NCBI GenBank assembly: GCA_026707945.1
Contig: JAPOVV010000038.1
Span: 310,001 to 374,000 of the forward strand
Direction of reading: 5' to 3'
DNA from: Gammaproteobacteria bacterium
GTDB lineage: Bacteria; Pseudomonadota; Gammaproteobacteria; Pseudomonadales; Azotimanducaceae
DNA: 64,000 nucleotides
Below are positions 27,945 through 37,658 of the stretch, in pieces (position 1 is the first letter of the stretch; each line of letters starts with the position of its first letter). The notes beneath the pieces were generated by a model. The model was given only the letters and a program-made list of their open reading frames with translations. It did no database searches and was not told the DNA's origin. The position numbers and the translations under genes were made by a program.

Positions 27945-28886
27945 TTAGCGGTACGCCCAAGTCGATACCGTACCGTCGGAGAATCTCTCAGGTATTTCGG
28001 CCTGGTACCGAGCCTTTCGCTCCTCTCGATTTGCTTCTTTGTTGAATAGCGCGAGGACTCGAACCTCGATCGTTTGGCGCAACGGCGAATCGTCCGTGGT
28101 AGTAGGGTCCGGGATCGCGCCATGGTAGACCTGTCGCAACGTTGGATCCGACTCCCTTGTGTCGTATTGCTTGAACACGAGCATTTCGGTAGGTGTCATG
28201 CGGGGAAAGTAGTACCACCTTTGATTGGGGTTGTAGGCTAAACGGTAGCTGACAAGATGCTGTTGCTTGCTACCTGCACCACCCCACGCGTCGGCGGCGA
28301 CCATGTCGTCGAAATCCAATGACGTCATATCAAGCACAGCGAGCGGCATGACCTGAATATCGTTTTCTAAATCGGTGCTACGCCAAAGATTAAACATCGC
28401 GCAATGGCGTCCATCAACGATGTCGTCCCAACGGTTTTCCGCCATCGGGCTGATATCAGAGTGAGTTCCACCGTAACGACCAGGGCTTCCGTTCGGCGTA
28501 GGTTTCATTCGCTTGGGATGTCCTTCCGGTAGATCGCCATAACCGTTGCGATATTGGTGTTGCGTTACATAGGTGGCCGCACAGCCGGTGATTTCTTTGA
28601 CGACTTCTGAGCATTCGGCATAGAACGCCGTCGTTGCCTTCTCCATATCGAGCAAGTCATCAACTTTTGTTTCTTGTTGAACGAGCTGAAAACCTTGAAC
28701 GTCGATGGTTGGAGGCGGATCAAGCAAACGCGCGTTATGTACCCGGATCGCGTGGTTGTGGTATAGCTCGGCACGTTCTTTCGGGTCCGACACTTCCTGA
28801 TGGTCGGGCATTCGCACGTGACGATATTTGCCGTTGGCAAAGTGACCTTGGGCGTCCGCGTATGCTGGATCTACGTTCGTGCTCAT
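27945..28886 (-). CDS. CmcJ/GA4-desaturase-like oxygenase
   Basis: A 313-residue protein resembling the CmcJ/NvfI/GA4-desaturase group of iron-dependent oxidoreductases. Signature segments are GGTHSDISP around residue 140 (candidate metal-binding His-x-Asp), MFNLWRST, QVMPLAVLDMTSLDFDDMV, NQRWYYFPRMTPTEMLVFKQYDTRES and PLRQTIEVRVLALF. Such enzymes hydroxylate or desaturate small molecules; the substrate here is unknown. It converges on sqdC with only 4 bases between the stops, so it is transcribed separately from the sulfolipid operon. Confidence 0.78.
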   Translation of the reverse strand: MSTNVDPAYADAQGHFANGKYRHVRMPDHQEVSDPKERAELYHNHAIRVHNARLLDPPPTIDVQGFQLVQQETKVDDLLDMEKATTAFYAECSEVVKEITGCAATYVTQHQYRNGYGDLPEGHPKRMKPTPNGSPGRYGGTHSDISPMAENRWDDIVDGRHCAMFNLWRSTDLENDIQVMPLAVLDMTSLDFDDMVAADAWGGAGSKQQHLVSYRLAYNPNQRWYYFPRMTPTEMLVFKQYDTRESDPTLRQVYHGAIPDPTTTDDSPLRQTIEVRVLALFNKEANREERKARYQAEIPERFSDGTVSTWAYR

Positions 28887-29327
28887 AGCGTCACCGAAGT
28901 GTTATTGGATTGATAAATAGTAGCGCAAAGTGCATTTCATTCGTCGCTATCGGCATCGGGAATTTACGGTAGGATGAGACGCGCAGTAGCTCTCAGTCTC
29001 GATTGAATTTTCGGTTATTGTCGGTACGGTCTCAGTTCAGCGCGACCATCATGCTGGTTGCTGCAGCGCTGGTAGCGATCAATCGAACGCCAATGGTTGA
29101 TGTGGTGTACAGTCGCGCTCGAAATTCCGAAACTCTTCCTCAGTCAACTGGATTCTCTTCTAGATCCGAGCTAACAACGAGCCTAGATTGACACGATTCT
29201 CTCGTATGACCGGATCTGGCAGGAGTGCGCGTTCTCCTTTGTTGTTTCAAGATGCGGCTTGTTGGGCGTATAGTGTCCCGTGCTATCCTTCGGTTACAGC
29301 GTAATCCCTTTCGTAAGGACGGTTTCC
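28887..29327. other. Intergenic region, no gene seen
   Basis: This stretch holds several short frames without credible starts; the longest, from TTG 29003, encodes 62 residues with one hydrophobic run and no ribosome site. I see no tRNA, repeat or clear terminator. It separates the oxygenase gene from the PLD gene and begins a gene-poor region. Confidence 0.4.
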
Positions 29328-30482
29328 TTGATTATCACAGACATCCTCGATAGATTCTGTAAGCATCTTTCTTGGGCAAATGAAGTTGATATTGCGACCG
29401 CGTGGGTAACGAGCAATAAAGGACTCACAGCAATAGAAAATTCCAAGATGAAAGTTCGAACTGTCGTAGGACTATGGGGAAATCAAACTGATCCTCATGC
29501 ACTGACAGCACTCCTTGGTATGGGCGAGTTGCGTGAGCCAGACACAAACAAGAACTTCCACCCAAAGATTTACATATTTCGGGGGAATGGGAAATCCCTC
29601 GCATGGGTGGGAAGCGCAAATTTCACGAGGGGCGGCTTTAGCCTGAATGACGAGACCGTATTCGAAACTCGTAGTGCAAAGTCCGTACAGAATTGGTTCG
29701 ATAACCTTTGGGGGAAGTCTCACCCTTTAACCCCCAAAGCGATAAATGATTATGCTAAATTCAGAAAGCAGAATCCTCCCAAACCTACCAAACACCAACA
29801 ACGATCATCGAGTGATCGAGCTCAGGACCCCATCGGATTACTACGTGAGGTCGGAGATTGGAGAAGCTATGTTGATGCTCTGGAAAAGTGTGACGAGTGG
29901 TGGGCTAGTCAGTATCCTTGGTCAGTATTGGGTGAACAAAATAGTTGGTTTGAAACCGTAGAAGTGTGCCACGATCTTGTTTCGAAACCAAATTGGACTT
30001 CAATGAACCAATATGATCGGAGTCGGCTTCTAGGCATTGCCGAAGGATCGAGTTGGGGTTCATTGGGACGCATGAGACCCGCGGCACTTGAGTCAGTATT
30101 TGGTTCAAAAAACTGCGAAACAATACAAAATGTCATACGTAAAGTAGTTAATGCTGCTGAAGACGCATATCCTCAGCTTGCGTTTGATTCATACGCTGAG
30201 CTCCACGATATTGACGGTATCGCTGATGGGGTTGCGAGCAGGCTACTCACTGTTGCCCGGCCTGACCGATTTGTCTCTGTTAATAACGCGTCTAGGAACG
30301 GACTCGCGAGTTTTTTCGATTTTGCGCCGACTACTCTTGGCAAGCCTCAGAATTACAACAGGCTTCTTACGACGATCTACGAGCAAGGTTGGTTTATAAA
30401 TCCTGAACCAAAAAATACCCAAGAGCGTGCGATTTCACAGAATCGAGTAGCTTTACTAGACTCGTTTGTCTACAGTCTGTGA
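29328..30482 (+). CDS. Phospholipase D-fold nuclease-like protein
   Basis: The N-terminal half has one PLD catalytic motif: HPKIYIF (about His78 and Lys80) followed by WVGSANFTRGGFSLNDE (Asn98), typical of single-HKD nuclease-like proteins that dimerise. After a charged linker near residues 140-165, the C-terminal half ends in a segment with DIDGIADGVASRLLTVARPDRFVSV. That spacing recalls a helix-hairpin-helix DNA-binding unit. The function is not known; a restriction or DNA-repair nuclease is plausible. TTG 29328 has AAGGA at 29315-29319, 8 bases away; GTG 29280 would add 16 residues. Confidence 0.72.
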   Translation: MIITDILDRFCKHLSWANEVDIATAWVTSNKGLTAIENSKMKVRTVVGLWGNQTDPHALTALLGMGELREPDTNKNFHPKIYIFRGNGKSLAWVGSANFTRGGFSLNDETVFETRSAKSVQNWFDNLWGKSHPLTPKAINDYAKFRKQNPPKPTKHQQRSSSDRAQDPIGLLREVGDWRSYVDALEKCDEWWASQYPWSVLGEQNSWFETVEVCHDLVSKPNWTSMNQYDRSRLLGIAEGSSWGSLGRMRPAALESVFGSKNCETIQNVIRKVVNAAEDAYPQLAFDSYAELHDIDGIADGVASRLLTVARPDRFVSVNNASRNGLASFFDFAPTTLGKPQNYNRLLTTIYEQGWFINPEPKNTQERAISQNRVALLDSFVYSL

Positions 30483-30553
30483 CACATTCCCAAGCACATC
30501 GCGGGGTTTGATGCGCAGAGGTGATCTGCCGCTTTGTAAAACGCGTGCGTACT

Positions 30554-30880
30554 TTAGTTCGCGTAACGCAGTCTCCGACCCTTTGTCAACCACGCAACAG
30601 CACGCGAGCTGAGGCAGTTAGCACCTGCTTTCCATGCTCCCATTTTGAGCAGTCTGTCTACATGCTTTGATGCGTCGAGGAAATCCACTCGATAAAGCCT
30701 GACACGCCTTCGTACTCGTCGTACGAAACGGGTGATCTCTTGTTTGGCTTCCTAGTCGTCTCCCAGTTGTTGTTTCTCAATCTGCGGTTCAGTCGCGGCA
30801 TCCACGACAGCAGAATCGATTTGACCGACAGTTGCTCTCGTGGGATTGTTTTGATCAATCGTTTCGCGCACAGTGCTCAT
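30554..30880 (-). pseudogene. Small gene interrupted by an in-frame amber codon
   Basis: ATG 30878-30880 on the minus strand follows GAGGT at a good distance and encodes 42 residues (MSTVRETIDQNNPTRATVGQ ...) ending at TAG 30752-30754. The same frame then stays open for 64 more codons (EAKQEITRFVRRVRRRV ... GRRLRYAN) to TAA 30554-30556. The second half is rich in Arg and Lys. I do not recognise the protein. It reads as one 107-residue gene broken by a stop, or as a 42-residue gene with chance downstream openness. Confidence 0.4.
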
Positions 30881-31451
30881 GTTTGGCTACCTCATGGGCA
30901 TTCGCTCTCCGAGTGAGAATAAACGGGTTGAGGAACGTTTACTTTGGATGTGTGAAGTCGGGGCTTCGGTTCTCATTCGAGGCGATGCTCCCTATATTGA
31001 GCGATCAAACTCCGCGTCTAATCCCATGAGTTGCCTAGAAAGTTCCCGCAAATGAATTTTCTGGGTTCTGGCTAACGAATAGATGAGAGTCGAATGTCAG
31101 CGCTCCTAGTTCGGTTCGAGGGTCGGTTACCCGGTCGTTCACTTGAATGAAAGATGCGCTTTGACTGCTAAACGAAATTTTTGAACTAACACGAACGCAA
31201 TGTTTCATTTGGCTTAGCCTACGATCAACGATATTCGTCAAGATACTGAGGGCACGATCGCATTACGCCGAGTGCGTTCACGGATTCTCGCTTTACCTGG
31301 ATCGGACGACTCGTCGCTACGAGCGTGTTGTTTCTGACTATTGGCATTGCCGTTTAGATTGGCAAAATTAGCGACTGTCGGCTAATTCTCATTGGGACCC
31401 GACCTATCTCAGCTCGCTTAGAAAGCCGACTACCTGAATCTGCGAGCGCCA
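30881..31451. other. Intergenic region, no gene seen
   Basis: About 570 bases without a convincing gene. A 58-codon frame from ATG 30879 (MFGYLMGIRSPSENKRVEER ...) lacks a ribosome site and overlaps the opposite start codon of the broken gene. No repeats or RNA structures stand out. It looks like decayed accessory DNA. Confidence 0.4.
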
Positions 31452-32285
31452 ATGCAACAACATAGATTCAGAATCCATGATCCCGTTGCATTTGCAAGCG
31501 CAGAAGGAGAGGAAACCGGTTACATTGTGTCGATCAAAGGACGCACTGCTCTGGTAGTTCTCGACGACAGGCGTGAATTTCGCGTCGCAGTGAGCCTGCT
31601 GAAAATGCGAGAAGACGTTCCGCCGCGACGAGTTCGTTCGCGAAATGATCTGGCTCGGATGGAGTTTACAGAAAACGACAGCGTTTCATTTCTCGATTCG
31701 GATCAGAATCGACACGTTGGGCACATTGTTAAGATCAACCCGAAATACGCACGCGTCAAGTGCGACGACGATGTATGGCAGGTGCCGTACGTCAATTTGA
31801 AGCACGAAGACGGCGCGACACCTAGATCAGAGAAGCGTTCTCGATTAACAGCAATTGAGACGGAGGCGGAGACGCTTCTTGAGAAACACGGACTCAAAAG
31901 TTGGCGTTTTGGATTTGACCATGCAACGCGACGAGGAGGGCGTTGTATGTTTGATCGACAGGAGATCAGCCTCTCAGAGCAATTTGCGATTGCGGCTTCA
32001 GATGAGGAAGTCACGGATACGATTCTTCACGAAATTGCGCACGCGCTAGTAGGACCGAAACATGGTCACGATGCCACTTGGAAAGCAACAGCGAAGCGTT
32101 TAGGCTGCTCTGCACGCGTCACGCACGATATTGACTTTTCGTCTGCTCGATGGATCCTGACGTGCCCAACCTGTGGATGGCAAGTGCCACGCATGCGACG
32201 TCGAAAAGGACTTGCTTGCGCCGGCTGCGGAGGAAACGTCGAGTTTCAGCTTAATGACGGTAAAGTGAGCACGTCCGACAGTTGA
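31452..32285 (+). CDS. SprT-like zinc metalloprotease with duplicated SH3-like domain
   Basis: The C-terminal part (about residues 130-275) is SprT-like: HEIAHALVGPKHGH with the zincin motif His193-Glu-x-x-His197 and a third His near 204-206. A four-Cys zinc ribbon follows (Cys238, 241, 256, 259). The N-terminal 120 residues hold two similar SH3/KOW-like units, HDPVAFASAEGEETGYIVSI and NDSVSFLDSDQNRHVGHIVKI, each ending in a VxLLK/VNLK strand. SprT/Spartan relatives cleave DNA-protein crosslinks in eukaryotes; the bacterial role is unproven. It overlaps the HAD gene by 40 bases at the 3' end. Confidence 0.83.
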   Translation: MQQHRFRIHDPVAFASAEGEETGYIVSIKGRTALVVLDDRREFRVAVSLLKMREDVPPRRVRSRNDLARMEFTENDSVSFLDSDQNRHVGHIVKINPKYARVKCDDDVWQVPYVNLKHEDGATPRSEKRSRLTAIETEAETLLEKHGLKSWRFGFDHATRRGGRCMFDRQEISLSEQFAIAASDEEVTDTILHEIAHALVGPKHGHDATWKATAKRLGCSARVTHDIDFSSARWILTCPTCGWQVPRMRRRKGLACAGCGGNVEFQLNDGKVSTSDS

Positions 32286-32956
32286 CGAATCGAGTGGTCG
32301 GCGAGCGTTGCGATGGATTGTTCGCTTGGATCTCGATATAGGACGCTGGTCATGCCAGCGTCGTTCGCGCCACGGATGTCGTTGACTTCGTCGTCACCAA
32401 CAAAAACAACCTGAGCGGGTGTGCAAGCATGCTGCTCACATGCGAGTTGAAAAATCCTTTGATCCGGTTTGCACGAACGAGCCGTTTGGGAACTCAGTAT
32501 GCCATCAACGTGGTCGGCAAGTTTCCATCGGTCGATCAATGGGGTCAGCCAATCGTCGTCGATATTCGAGACGATACCAAGGCGGTGACCGCGCCGGTTT
32601 AGTTCGTCAAGAGTCGAGAAGCAATCTGCCCGTGGCGAGAGGTTTTCCACAACATCGTCGCGTTGTGCTGTAGCGTATACGTCTGCAGCGGCTGAACCGT
32701 TCTTACCAAGCGACTCGCAACACGCGGTAAAAACGGTTGCAATGAATTCATGATGCGTAAAGAATGAACGGTTAGCGAATTGATTGGCGACCTTCGCTTT
32801 CGCCTTCGCAAACGTCTCTATCACGGTTTGGTCGGATTCGCTAACGTCGACCCGCCTCGCAAAAGTGAGTAGATTCCTCTCTCCAAATTCGCTAGGTAAC
32901 GGTTCGAACAGCGTTTCCCCGAGGTCGAACATGATGACCGGTCGGCTTGCTTTCAA
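32246..32956 (-). CDS. HAD-superfamily hydrolase
   Basis: A 236-residue haloacid-dehalogenase-type phosphatase. Motif I is IMFDLGETL, in which the second catalytic Asp of DxD is replaced by Gly (DLGET), as in several HAD subfamilies. Motif II is GIVSNID, motif III the Lys in SCKPDQRIF, and motif IV VFVGDDEVNDIRGANDAGM. The cap inserts between motifs I and II. The substrate is unknown. The start is probably TTG 32956. The 3' end overlaps the SprT-like gene convergently. Confidence 0.85.
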   Translation of the reverse strand: MKASRPVIMFDLGETLFEPLPSEFGERNLLTFARRVDVSESDQTVIETFAKAKAKVANQFANRSFFTHHEFIATVFTACCESLGKNGSAAADVYATAQRDDVVENLSPRADCFSTLDELNRRGHRLGIVSNIDDDWLTPLIDRWKLADHVDGILSSQTARSCKPDQRIFQLACEQHACTPAQVVFVGDDEVNDIRGANDAGMTSVLYRDPSEQSIATLADHSIRQLSDVLTLPSLS

Positions 32957-33042
32957 TTTGTTCTACGACCTAAATTAGCCATTGAGTGGTTTCGCGGTGA
33001 CGGTAGGATAATTAGGGAGCAAGAGGAAGTATCGCAGCCAAT

Positions 33043-33300
33043 GTGATCTGGGTCGTCGACAAGCGAGTGGTTACGCATTTAGTGGAAAGTTGCAACCGCT
33101 TGTTTGAACTACCTGTACGGGTCGAGTTCGAATACCAGTGTGACGAAGGGCAGTACGTTGAAGGTTCGTTAAAAACGAAGCCGTTGTTCAATGAAGCGCA
33201 GGTGCTCAAGACGTGCCCGGACATTAGCCGTGAAGAACTGAATGCCTCAGTCGCCGATTCGGTGCAACGCGATATCCTCGAATACATAAAGAAAAAGTAA
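33043..33300 (+). CDS. Small hypothetical protein upstream of dehydrogenase genes
   Basis: An 85-residue frame from GTG 33043 (IWVVDKRVVTHLVESCNRLFELPVRVEFEYQCDEGQ ... RDILEYIKKK) that I do not recognise. AAGAGGAAG lies about 14 bases before the GTG. It ends 22 bases before the 2-hydroxyacid dehydrogenase gene in the same direction and may be co-transcribed with it. Confidence 0.5.
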   Translation: MIWVVDKRVVTHLVESCNRLFELPVRVEFEYQCDEGQYVEGSLKTKPLFNEAQVLKTCPDISREELNASVADSVQRDILEYIKKK

Positions 33301-33322
33301 TAAATCAGTTGGAGCAAGACTG

Positions 33323-34372
33323 TTGAAAGTCGCATTAATGCCGAACCCCTATAACCGCGTCGATTTATTTAAGCAAGCAGGCTTTGAAGTCGTCGAAAAA
33401 CCGGTTCGGTCCATTGACGATATGGTTGACCTACTGTCAGACGCTGATGGTGCGCTGGTCAATACATTACCGCTCACCAGTCGGGAGGTCATGGACGCAT
33501 GTCCGCGCTTAAAGGTTTTGAGTCGTATGGGCGTTGGCGTCGATTCGATCGATTTAGATGCTGCCACGGAACTTGGCATTCTTGCCTGTAATGTGCCTGG
33601 TGTGAATACGACAGAAGTCGCCGATCATGCAATGGCGCTCTTGTTGGCTTTGACTCGTTGCGTTCCGGACGCGGCGAATTCCTCGAGACGAGGCGCGTGG
33701 GCTGATGAGCGCGGCAGTACTCATGGGTTTCAGTTAAGAGTTCGTCGCATCGCAGGTCACGTGATGGGCATTCTTGGTTTCGGCAATATTGGTAGGGCGT
33801 TTGCCAATCGCGTGCGGGGGTTCGGACCCGCTTCGATCATCGCATACGACCCGTATGTTGAACAGTCGACTGCAGACCTCTACGGTGTGCGCATGGTGTC
33901 GTTTGACGAGTTTCTTGCCGAATCTGACTTTGTGACCATTCATTGCTCTGGTACACAGGAAACGAGACATCTGATCGATGCCGCTGCGCTCAAGAAGATG
34001 AAATCTACCGCGCTCCTGGTGAACACAGCCCGTGGTCCCGTCGTTGACGGTACCGCATTGGCAACGGCATTGGAAGCTGGCGAAATCGAAGCCGCCGCGT
34101 TAGACGTAACTGAAAGGGAGCCGATCGCGTCAGACGATCCTTTGCTGAAATTGCCTAACGCGTTCGTGACACCTCACCTTGCGGGATTTTCTCCGACGTT
34201 TCTTGAAGAATGTCCCATCAAACAAGCTGAAAACGTCATCCGTGTGTTGACCGGCGAACCTCCGCACGGCCTAGCTAACCCGGAGGTGATAAAGACCATC
34301 GCGGTTATGCGGTCTACAGACCCCGGACGATGGGCGAACGTTCCTGATTTTTCTACAGCTCTGGCACTCTAA
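33323..34372 (+). CDS. D-isomer-specific 2-hydroxyacid dehydrogenase
   Basis: A 349-residue NAD-dependent dehydrogenase of the phosphoglycerate/C-terminal-binding-protein type. The substrate domain has [21 protein letters not shown] and [21 protein letters not shown]; the Rossmann loop is [31 protein letters not shown] carries the catalytic Arg, ALDVTEREP the Glu, and [10 protein letters not shown] the His. Substrate is unassigned; it reduces or oxidises a 2-keto or 2-hydroxy acid. TTG 33323 has GGAG eight bases upstream. It forms a pair with the following SDR gene. Confidence 0.87.
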   Translation: MKVALMPNPYNRVDLFKQAGFEVVEKPVRSIDDMVDLLSDADGALVNTLPLTSREVMDACPRLKVLSRMGVGVDSIDLDAATELGILACNVPGVNTTEVADHAMALLLALTRCVPDAANSSRRGAWADERGSTHGFQLRVRRIAGHVMGILGFGNIGRAFANRVRGFGPASIIAYDPYVEQSTADLYGVRMVSFDEFLAESDFVTIHCSGTQETRHLIDAAALKKMKSTALLVNTARGPVVDGTALATALEAGEIEAAALDVTEREPIASDDPLLKLPNAFVTPHLAGFSPTFLEECPIKQAENVIRVLTGEPPHGLANPEVIKTIAVMRSTDPGRWANVPDFSTALAL

Positions 34373-34374
34373 TC

Positions 34375-35121
34375 ATGGGTAAAGTCGCAATCGTTACCGG
34401 CGCCGGCACAGGCATCGGTAAATACACCACGTTGGCGCTATTGAAGGAAGGCTATTCGGTTGCATTGGCCGGTCGTCGCGCCGCCGTTCTCGAGGAAGTC
34501 GTTGAGGAGTCGGGTGCTTCTGATCGTACGCTCGCTATTGCTACGGATGTTGGTAATCCTCAGGACGTAAACCTTCTATTCGACCGTACGCTTTCGAAAT
34601 TCGGTCGTCTTGACTTGTTGTTTAACAATGCGGGTACAGGTGCGCCAGGCGTACCGATGGAGGAACTGACGCTCTCTCAGTGGCAACACGTGGTGAACAC
34701 CAACTTGACGGGCGCCTTCTTATGTACGCAAGCAGCTCTGAAGATCATGAAGTACCAGTCGCCTCGCGGCGGACGCATCATCAATAACGGATCGATTTCC
34801 GCGCAAGTCCCGCGTCCGAATTCAGCACCGTACACGGCGACCAAACATGCGATCACCGGCCTCACGAAATCGACTGCGCTCGACGGCCGAGCATTCGACG
34901 TCGTTTGCGGTCAGATTGATATTGGCAATGCGGCAACCGACATGACCTCACGTATGACCGATGGCGTACCGCAAGCGGATGGCTCACGAAAGGCAGAACC
35001 GACGATGCACGTCGACAACGTGGTACGTGCGGTGCTTTATATGGACAGTCTACCGCTAGACGCGAACGTGCAGTACCTTACCGTGTTAGCGTCAACGATG
35101 CCGTTTACTGGGCGCGGCTAA
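34375..35121 (+). CDS. Short-chain dehydrogenase/reductase
   Basis: A 248-residue classical SDR: cofactor loop [11 protein letters not shown] at residues 8-18, [17 protein letters not shown] with the catalytic Ser, and [14 protein letters not shown] with the Tyr/Lys pair. An Arg pair after the second strand (AGRRAAVLE) suggests NADP(H) preference. The substrate is unknown. It starts two bases after the dehydrogenase stop, so the pair is probably one operon acting on related hydroxy/keto compounds. The 3' end overlaps the ABC gene by 17 bases. Confidence 0.87.
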   Translation: MGKVAIVTGAGTGIGKYTTLALLKEGYSVALAGRRAAVLEEVVEESGASDRTLAIATDVGNPQDVNLLFDRTLSKFGRLDLLFNNAGTGAPGVPMEELTLSQWQHVVNTNLTGAFLCTQAALKIMKYQSPRGGRIINNGSISAQVPRPNSAPYTATKHAITGLTKSTALDGRAFDVVCGQIDIGNAATDMTSRMTDGVPQADGSRKAEPTMHVDNVVRAVLYMDSLPLDANVQYLTVLASTMPFTGRG

Positions 35122-36949
35122 AACGAATCGCCGTTTCTCGTTGAAACGTCTCGTGGTCAATTTCACGGTGTTGCAGTTTCCATAGCTGTTCGTAGTGACC
35201 ACCGTACTCAAGCAGCTCCTCATGACTGCCGCTTTCGCAGACTTCACCGTCCGCTAGCACCAAGATTCGATCAGCATCGATCACAGTACTTAGCCGGTGC
35301 GCGATCATCAGGGTGGTGTGACCTTCTGATACCTCATTGATCGCGTGCATGATCGAAGCTTCAGTCGCAGAATCGAGCGACGACGTCGCTTCATCGAAGA
35401 GTAGAAACGTCGGTTTTTTCAGCATGGTTCGGGCAATCGCGACGCGTTGCTTCTCACCACCGGACAACTTCAGCCCTCGCTCCCCGACGACTGTTTCCAT
35501 ACCGTCAGGCAAGATGCCAATCAAGCTTTCTAGATGTGCCATCCTGCAGGCTAGTTCGATGTCCTGCTTGGTCGCATTCAATAGGCCATATTGAATGTTC
35601 TGCTTGAGCGTGTCGTTGAACAGCGTTGTTTCTTGCGGAACCACACCGATTCTGGAACGAAGTGAGTCGAGGTTAACTTCGCGAATATCTATCCCGTTGA
35701 TGGAAATGCTTCCCGCGTGAACGTCATAGAATCGAAATAGCAGCCGTCCGACCGTGGACTTACCACCACCGCTCGGTCCGACCAACGCGACTTTTTCGCC
35801 GGGATTCACGATGAATGAGATGCCTTTGAGAATGGGTCGATCTGGCTTATAGAAGAAGTGGACATCTCTAAATTCGATCGGTCCGTCGCCATCAGGTAGA
35901 GGCGGCGCATTTTCGTGCGCGGTCACCGTCGGCTGCGTGTCGAGGATATCCAACATGGCCTCAACATCTGTAAAAGCCTGTTTAAGTTGACGATAAATCG
36001 AACCGAGCGCGCCTAACGGACCGAACACCTGCAACGCATAGCCGTTTAGGGCGACGAGGTTGCCGGGCGTGTATTCACCTTGAACGACACCATAGCACGC
36101 TAACCCAAGCATGAACAACAAGCCAAAGTGCACAACAAAGGATTGACCGATATTGAGTGCTGCGAGTGAATACCGATTGCGTGCCCGTGCACGTTCCCAA
36201 ATCGTCAGTTCTTGATCGTAGAGCGAGGTTTCGGCGCCTTCGTTACCGAAATACTTGACGTTTTCGTGGTTGATTAGGCTGTCGATCGCTCGCGTGTGCG
36301 CCTTGGAGTGTGCTTCGTTAGAACGACGAATGATGGGCGTGCGCCACGCCGTCACCTTGACGGTATACACGGCGTAAATCACCGCGCACACAACGCTGAT
36401 CACCGCATAGCTCCAGCCAAAGAACGCGATGAAGACACCAACGACACCCACAATGGACAGGAACATGCCGAACAGCGAAAACGTGAATAGTCGGATCAAT
36501 CCTGTCAAAGCGTGAATGCCCCGATCCATGTCTCGAGACAGACCGCCCGTCTTGCGGGATAGGTGGTACTCGAGATCTAGGCCATGCAAATGTGTGAGCA
36601 GTACGAGCGATAACCGGCGTGTACCGCGAACTGTTACTGTACCGAAGACCGCATTCTGGATTTCGGAAATCGCTAACCCGCTGAACCGAATGAAGACGTA
36701 GATCAGCAGCAAAGCGACCGGAACGGTCGCCGCGACAGCTAAGGGATCAGCGCCCGAAGCGGCGAAATGATCGACGAGTGAACCGAGCAGATACGGACTC
36801 GCGAGGTTGGCAAGTTGGATTAGGACAAGGCAGAGGAGGCAGAACGCGAAGCGATACTTAAACTCAAATACGAACGGCAACAGCATTTTGAGAGCCTGCC
36901 AATCGCGTGGCTCTAGCATGCTGATCGAACCGATCGACCAACTAGCCAT
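35105..36949 (-). CDS. ABC exporter, Atm1/HMT1 (ABCB7) type
   Basis: A 614-residue half-transporter with an N-terminal six-helix permease domain and a C-terminal ATPase. [25 protein letters not shown] and [14 protein letters not shown] are typical of the Atm1/HMT1 heavy-metal/glutathione group. The ATPase has Walker [10 protein letters not shown], the signature LSGGEKQR, Walker [13 protein letters not shown] and the switch His in IAHRLST. Family members export glutathione-linked or persulfide compounds across the inner membrane; the substrate here is inferred only by family. It is divergent from the bactofilin gene. Confidence 0.9.
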   Translation of the reverse strand: MASWSIGSISMLEPRDWQALKMLLPFVFEFKYRFAFCLLCLVLIQLANLASPYLLGSLVDHFAASGADPLAVAATVPVALLLIYVFIRFSGLAISEIQNAVFGTVTVRGTRRLSLVLLTHLHGLDLEYHLSRKTGGLSRDMDRGIHALTGLIRLFTFSLFGMFLSIVGVVGVFIAFFGWSYAVISVVCAVIYAVYTVKVTAWRTPIIRRSNEAHSKAHTRAIDSLINHENVKYFGNEGAETSLYDQELTIWERARARNRYSLAALNIGQSFVVHFGLLFMLGLACYGVVQGEYTPGNLVALNGYALQVFGPLGALGSIYRQLKQAFTDVEAMLDILDTQPTVTAHENAPPLPDGDGPIEFRDVHFFYKPDRPILKGISFIVNPGEKVALVGPSGGGKSTVGRLLFRFYDVHAGSISINGIDIREVNLDSLRSRIGVVPQETTLFNDTLKQNIQYGLLNATKQDIELACRMAHLESLIGILPDGMETVVGERGLKLSGGEKQRVAIARTMLKKPTFLLFDEATSSLDSATEASIMHAINEVSEGHTTLMIAHRLSTVIDADRILVLADGEVCESGSHEELLEYGGHYEQLWKLQHREIDHETFQRETAIRFSRAQ

Positions 36950-37100
36950 ACAGTTGTCCTACGTACTCAATAGAATTAATGATATTGTTAAAGCACTGTT
37001 TTGCCAGAAAACGGGAGGGATAAGCCGCTCGATCAGTGTTGAACACGCTGAGACGATGGTATAACAGTGGAAGCGGCACACATCGCAGGCAATACATGCG

Positions 37101-37631
37101 ATGCCGGTGCAAATACAGGAGAAAGATGCGTTGGCTACGCCAGACCAACCGACTCCGGCCGTGCAGTCACGTCCAACGACGCAAGGTGCGGAATCCCGAA
37201 CGATTATCGGCAAGGGTGTTGTGATCACTGGTGAAATCACAGGCACCGGTGATGTTGAGATTAGAGGTACTGTCAGTGGCTCTATTACTTTAAAAAACAA
37301 CATCGCGACGATTAGTAAATCTGGCGTCGCACAAGCGTCAGTAACAGCAAAAAACGTTGATGTCAGTGGACGCGTGGAAGGCGACATCATCGCGGAAGAG
37401 TTAGTCGTTATTCGCAAGGACAGCACCGTAGCAGGAAATGTCAATGCGCCTCGTGTTAGCTTGGAAGATGGTGCCCATTTCAAAGGAAGCGTCGACATGC
37501 AGACGTCGAAACCGCAGGCCGCGCCTGAACCTCAGCGTCGACCAGCGCCTGCAGGCACGACGACGCCGGCTCCGCGTGCCGCTGCACCAACGCAGCGAAA
37601 GCCGGACGCTGCGTCTAATCCGAAACAATAG
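37101..37631 (+). CDS. Bactofilin (polymer-forming cytoskeletal protein)
   Basis: A 176-residue bactofilin. The central beta-helix (about residues 35-135) shows the family repeats IGKGVVITGEITGTGDVEIRGTVSG and VDVSGRVEGDIIAEELVVI ... SVDMQTSK. It is flanked by disordered Pro/Gln/Ala-rich ends. Bactofilins polymerise without nucleotides on the inner face of the membrane and localise cell-wall or shape factors. The usual neighbouring M23 peptidase gene is not present. Confidence 0.92.
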   Translation: MPVQIQEKDALATPDQPTPAVQSRPTTQGAESRTIIGKGVVITGEITGTGDVEIRGTVSGSITLKNNIATISKSGVAQASVTAKNVDVSGRVEGDIIAEELVVIRKDSTVAGNVNAPRVSLEDGAHFKGSVDMQTSKPQAAPEPQRRPAPAGTTTPAPRAAAPTQRKPDAASNPKQ

Positions 37632-37658
37632 GCGCTTTATTCCAGCGGCAGCTCTGAT

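Noticed and set aside
29003..29191. 62-codon frame with one hydrophobic segment
   Set aside because: TTG start without a ribosome site and no homology pattern.
30879..31055. 58-codon frame MFGYLMGIRS... on the plus strand
   Set aside because: No ribosome site, overlaps the start of the opposite gene and matches nothing I know.
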